A stretch of 33,975 nucleotides of DNA from Chryseolinea sp. (lineage in GTDB: Bacteria > Bacteroidota > Bacteroidia > Cytophagales > Cyclobacteriaceae). The stretch covers positions 1 to 33,975 of the forward strand of contig JAICGJ010000047.1 in the NCBI GenBank assembly GCA_025923195.1. Direction: 5' to 3'. Of this stretch, positions 31,218 to 33,975 are shown piece by piece; the stretch's first letter is position 1; the number at the start of each line of letters is the position of its first letter. The notes under the pieces are model-generated. The model was not told the DNA's origin. It did no database searches and worked only from the letters and a program-made list of their open reading frames with translations. The translations under genes and the position numbers were made by a program.

Positions 31218-33975
31218 TCATTTTACAAGATGCACCCATCCCTTTTTTATTACGGACTCGTTCCGGCAGCTTCTATATGAAAGCATCCAGTAGTATACAC
31301 CGGATGGTTCGTCTCGTCCCGTCCAACCAGAAGTGTTACTTGTCGCGAATATTTTCTCACCATATCTGTTAAATATTTCAAGATTAAAATCTGTGTAATT
31401 GGTTTCTTGATCAAACCAAACCATGAATGTCTCATTGGTATTGTCGCCATTTGGGGTGAAAACATTTGGAATAAATAGACTGTCAGGTGGGGAAAAGCTG
31501 AAGTATTTCCAGTCGCTTGTACCAGAGCAAAAAGGTGAAGTCGCTTCAACCATATAGAATCCCGTTCTGTCAACGGAAAGCAGTGACGATTCCTGGTTTT
31601 GCTGCTGAGGTATATCCTCAATTGTCGGCTTGAAGAACCACTGATACGTTTCATTGAACTTTCTGTTGTTCACTTGCATCTCAATAGTAGTCCCAAAGCA
31701 AATTTGGGCGATCTCATCCGCACCTGGATTGACTTCAATCTTGCGCTGAGCCGGTTCCAGCCTGATCGTATTGCCTTCGCGGGTACACGAGCCGTTAGCG
31801 ACAGTAACAAAATATGTACCGACGCTAGGTGCAAGGCTGCTAAACAGATTTTGACCTTCCGCGACAATCCGGGGGGCTGCATCCGGAGGATCGTAATAAT
31901 ATCGATAATATCCGGGCTGATGATTATCGATCCCGATCGGTATAGCGTCGGAGTCACAAAAATTTCCCGAAGGGGAAAGTTGTGGAGTATCTAATTCTTC
32001 GATGAGGAGTGTAATTTTCTTTGAAAATGTGCAACCGTTTGGCGTATCATAGGCATAGTCAATACTGTACTGCCCAGGGGCCACGCCTGCGGGATTGAGC
32101 ACGCCGCTACTTTCTACTACGGGTCCGCTCCATATTCCATCAGTTGGGGTCACCTGTAACGCCACGGGCGTCGCGTCGTTACAAATGTTTACAAACTCAG
32201 GTGCTGTAATTGGATTCTCTTCCAGATCTAGTACTTTGAAGGCTGACGCGGCCGGACAATATGGATTGGCCACATTTACGCGATAAATCCCTGGCAGGTT
32301 CGCGGAATGGGATGATCCAACGGTGGAAAGAAGGTTTTCAACTTGATTTGCGCCCGATTGGTAGAACCACGTGTATGTATTCTCATTGCCGGACGCATTG
32401 ATTTGCAGCAAGATGTCATTGTCTGTTTCTGAACAAAACACAGGTGGATTTGCTGACCACGAAAGTATAGGTGTCGTGGCGACAATGACGTCCGTCTGAG
32501 TCTCGCCATTACAGCCAGCTATCTTATAGGATATTTTGTGAATTCCTGGTCCCGCAACGTTCGGGTCAAACAGCGCAAGACTGGCGTCGGTGATTCCAGT
32601 GCCTTCCCACAGCCCTCCTGACGGGTAGCCTTGAAGTTGTATTACGCTGCTACCCTCGCACACTGGTCGTACAGGTTCGACAGTTGGAGGTAGCGTAAGG
32701 GTATAAACAGCGCCTGAATGTGTCGCATCCGGCTGGCTTTCCTGATAAGCACCAATCATAAGTTCTCGCCCTTCTACCTTGATCCGACTTCCAAATTTAT
32801 CAGCTTGATCCTGAAATATACCCTCGTAACGTGATATTTGTCGCGTTGAGCTCCAATTGAAGTCTAGTGCTTGAATAACGTAGGCGTTACCTGCATTCCC
32901 GTTCTCTCGTACCGGATTAAGAAGAATTTCTGTCTGTGGTGCACCGGCAACAAGTACGTTGCCCGAAACGTCGAAGTCCCGACCGAACAAATCTCCCTCA
33001 AGGGGAATCTCGGCTGAAATAATACCTACCGGATTGTAGACTGCTGGCGTATTAGCCCATCCTCCGTCAGGTTTCTTATAAACAAAAACTGCGCCTGATC
33101 CCCAAACACCCCCCGTAGGATAAGCGCAATCGCTCACGAACAAGTGCGTGTCCGTTAGTTTGATACGAGATGCAAACGCATTGGTCGAGCCATTCAGGGG
33201 ATAAACTGTCGATATGATAGCCCAGTTTCCGATTTGATCCTTTTCAAAAAAAAATACGTTGCCTGGCAGGGCATTGCCCCCTCCGTTAGAAGTTATGCAA
33301 CCGATAGCCAGTGTTCCTTCGTTAAAAGAAAAAGTTAATTCCCCTCGATGTGCGGCCCCTGAATTACCCAGCGGCAACGACTGACTCAGCTGAAACTGTG
33401 AACCTTCAAGTTCATAGACCAACGCTGTTGATTTGAACTCCGACGACTCGTGTGACGCAATAACAAGTGTATTTCCCGCAATCGCGACGTCGTGGTCGAG
33501 GATGTAGTTCTTACCTCCGCTCGAAGACGAACGTATGGTTTGAACATGTTCCAGATCTGCCCAGTCGCTTTTTCTTTTGTAAACAAATACGGCACCGTCG
33601 TAGTTGTACAGTCCGGCGCCTATTATGAGATAATTGTCGTTCGCTGCAATAGCATGGCCAAAACGTGAATCAGGGGTGATTTCAAATGGTGGCGATATTT
33701 TCTTTCGAAAGATCCATTGACCACCATTCTTTTCATAAATGGAAACGGCACCAAGAGCGGCGTTGTGTCCATCCAGCGCTGCACCCACAAACAAGAAGTT
33801 ATCCTTTACATATATATCTTGACCAAACTGGTGGTCCGTTGTAGTCTCGATTCGGTCATGTACGTATTGTCTAAAATCGGGCTGAAGAACGGGTTCAACC
33901 GGCAAAACGAATACGGTACCTGCGGCGCGTTGCAAGCGGTTATCGTAAGCATCGCTTACCATTAAGTATACCCCA
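31218..33975 (-). CDS. Large type IX-secreted FG-GAP protein (5' end outside the window)
   Basis: Partial: the frame continues past base 33975, so the ATG at 33962 is internal. The 918 visible residues begin with at least seven FG-GAP-like repeats of about 55 residues (FGQDIYVKDNFLFVGA, FGHAIAANDNYLIIGAG, FGRDFDVSGNVLVAGA, FGSRIKVEGRELMIGA). Several Ig-like/PKD-like modules follow with Gly-rich turns and paired Cys (for example PGIHKISYKIAGCNG, PGQYSIDYAYDTPNGC). The last 90 residues are a type B C-terminal sorting domain (FIPNVFTPNGDNTNETF, FNRYGEKIF, SGVYYWMLSY). The protein is therefore exported by type IX secretion, probably to the cell surface, perhaps as an adhesin. Confidence 0.9.
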   Translation of the reverse strand, partial: GVYLMVSDAYDNRLQRAAGTVFVLPVEPVLQPDFRQYVHDRIETTTDHQFGQDIYVKDNFLFVGAALDGHNAALGAVSIYEKNGGQWIFRKKISPPFEITPDSRFGHAIAANDNYLIIGAGLYNYDGAVFVYKRKSDWADLEHVQTIRSSSSGGKNYILDHDVAIAGNTLVIASHESSEFKSTALVYELEGSQFQLSQSLPLGNSGAAHRGELTFSFNEGTLAIGCITSNGGGNALPGNVFFFEKDQIGNWAIISTVYPLNGSTNAFASRIKLTDTHLFVSDCAYPTGGVWGSGAVFVYKKPDGGWANTPAVYNPVGIISAEIPLEGDLFGRDFDVSGNVLVAGAPQTEILLNPVRENGNAGNAYVIQALDFNWSSTRQISRYEGIFQDQADKFGSRIKVEGRELMIGAYQESQPDATHSGAVYTLTLPPTVEPVRPVCEGSSVIQLQGYPSGGLWEGTGITDASLALFDPNVAGPGIHKISYKIAGCNGETQTDVIVATTPILSWSANPPVFCSETDNDILLQINASGNENTYTWFYQSGANQVENLLSTVGSSHSANLPGIYRVNVANPYCPAASAFKVLDLEENPITAPEFVNICNDATPVALQVTPTDGIWSGPVVESSGVLNPAGVAPGQYSIDYAYDTPNGCTFSKKITLLIEELDTPQLSPSGNFCDSDAIPIGIDNHQPGYYRYYYDPPDAAPRIVAEGQNLFSSLAPSVGTYFVTVANGSCTREGNTIRLEPAQRKIEVNPGADEIAQICFGTTIEMQVNNRKFNETYQWFFKPTIEDIPQQQNQESSLLSVDRTGFYMVEATSPFCSGTSDWKYFSFSPPDSLFIPNVFTPNGDNTNETFMVWFDQETNYTDFNLEIFNRYGEKIFATSNTSGWTGRDEPSGVYYWMLSYRSCRNESVIKKGWVHLVK

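Overview
The window looks like chromosomal DNA of a Bacteroidota bacterium, most likely a soil or freshwater Cytophagales relative. The taxonomic call is inference from gene content: a gliding-motility/type IX secretion type B C-terminal domain (last gene), a lone MacB/FtsX-type ABC permease, an AraC-type regulator of the kind common in this phylum, DUF2911 and DUF4136 proteins, lipoproteins with acidic residues after the lipobox Cys, and dispersed cgcaaag/cgcagag intergenic repeats. I see no rRNA, tRNA, CRISPR array, integrase, transposase or phage gene.

Layout. (1) 1-2.8 kb: a SAM methyltransferase, a six-helix membrane protein, an intergenic repeat cluster, and a secreted protein with an acidic alternating segment followed by a Lys-rich tail. 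(2) 2.9-7.3 kb: an IPT/TIG lipoprotein with a seven-repeat propeller-like domain, convergent with a large FtsX-type permease; a 198-bp-period direct repeat lies between them. (3) 7.8-9.1 kb: a TetR regulator and an AhpD-like carboxymuconolactone decarboxylase, each preceded by a copy of the same 20-bp motif (18/20 identical), which I read as the TetR operator. (4) 9.6-12.7 kb: a 7TM-PAS-AAA+-Fis sigma54-type activator with a GAFTTA instead of GAFTGA loop, a probable dimeric alpha/beta-barrel protein and a doubtful small ORF. (5) 12.8-19 kb: six envelope genes on the plus strand: a beta-barrel with a helical insert, a DUF4136 lipoprotein plus beta-barrel pair, a 702-706 aa secreted Trp-repeat protein, then a second beta-barrel plus DUF4136 pair in reversed order. 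This is the best candidate for an undescribed system. (6) 19.4-22.6 kb: a secreted helical protein, two overlapping SRPBCC paralogues and a membrane J-domain protein. (7) 22.9-25.4 kb: a stress-like island with two CsbD-like small proteins, a secreted Lys/Ala-rich protein, an AraC regulator and a cupin. (8) 25.5-29.1 kb: an AI-2E-family permease, a 1.1-kb repeat-bearing gap, and a LigD polymerase-domain protein that has lost several catalytic residues. (9) 29.2 kb to the end, all minus strand: DUF2911 plus TPR-like protein, a small secreted lipocalin-like protein, and the 3' part of a large FG-GAP/type IX-secreted protein cut by the window edge.

The most checkable points are the duplicated operator of the TetR/AhpD pair, the degenerate LigD-Pol protein with an unrecognised N-terminal domain, the altered sigma54-contact loop, the symmetrical DUF4136/beta-barrel envelope cluster, and a second, divergent CsbD-like protein. 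Motif counts and identities were made by eye; no database search was run.
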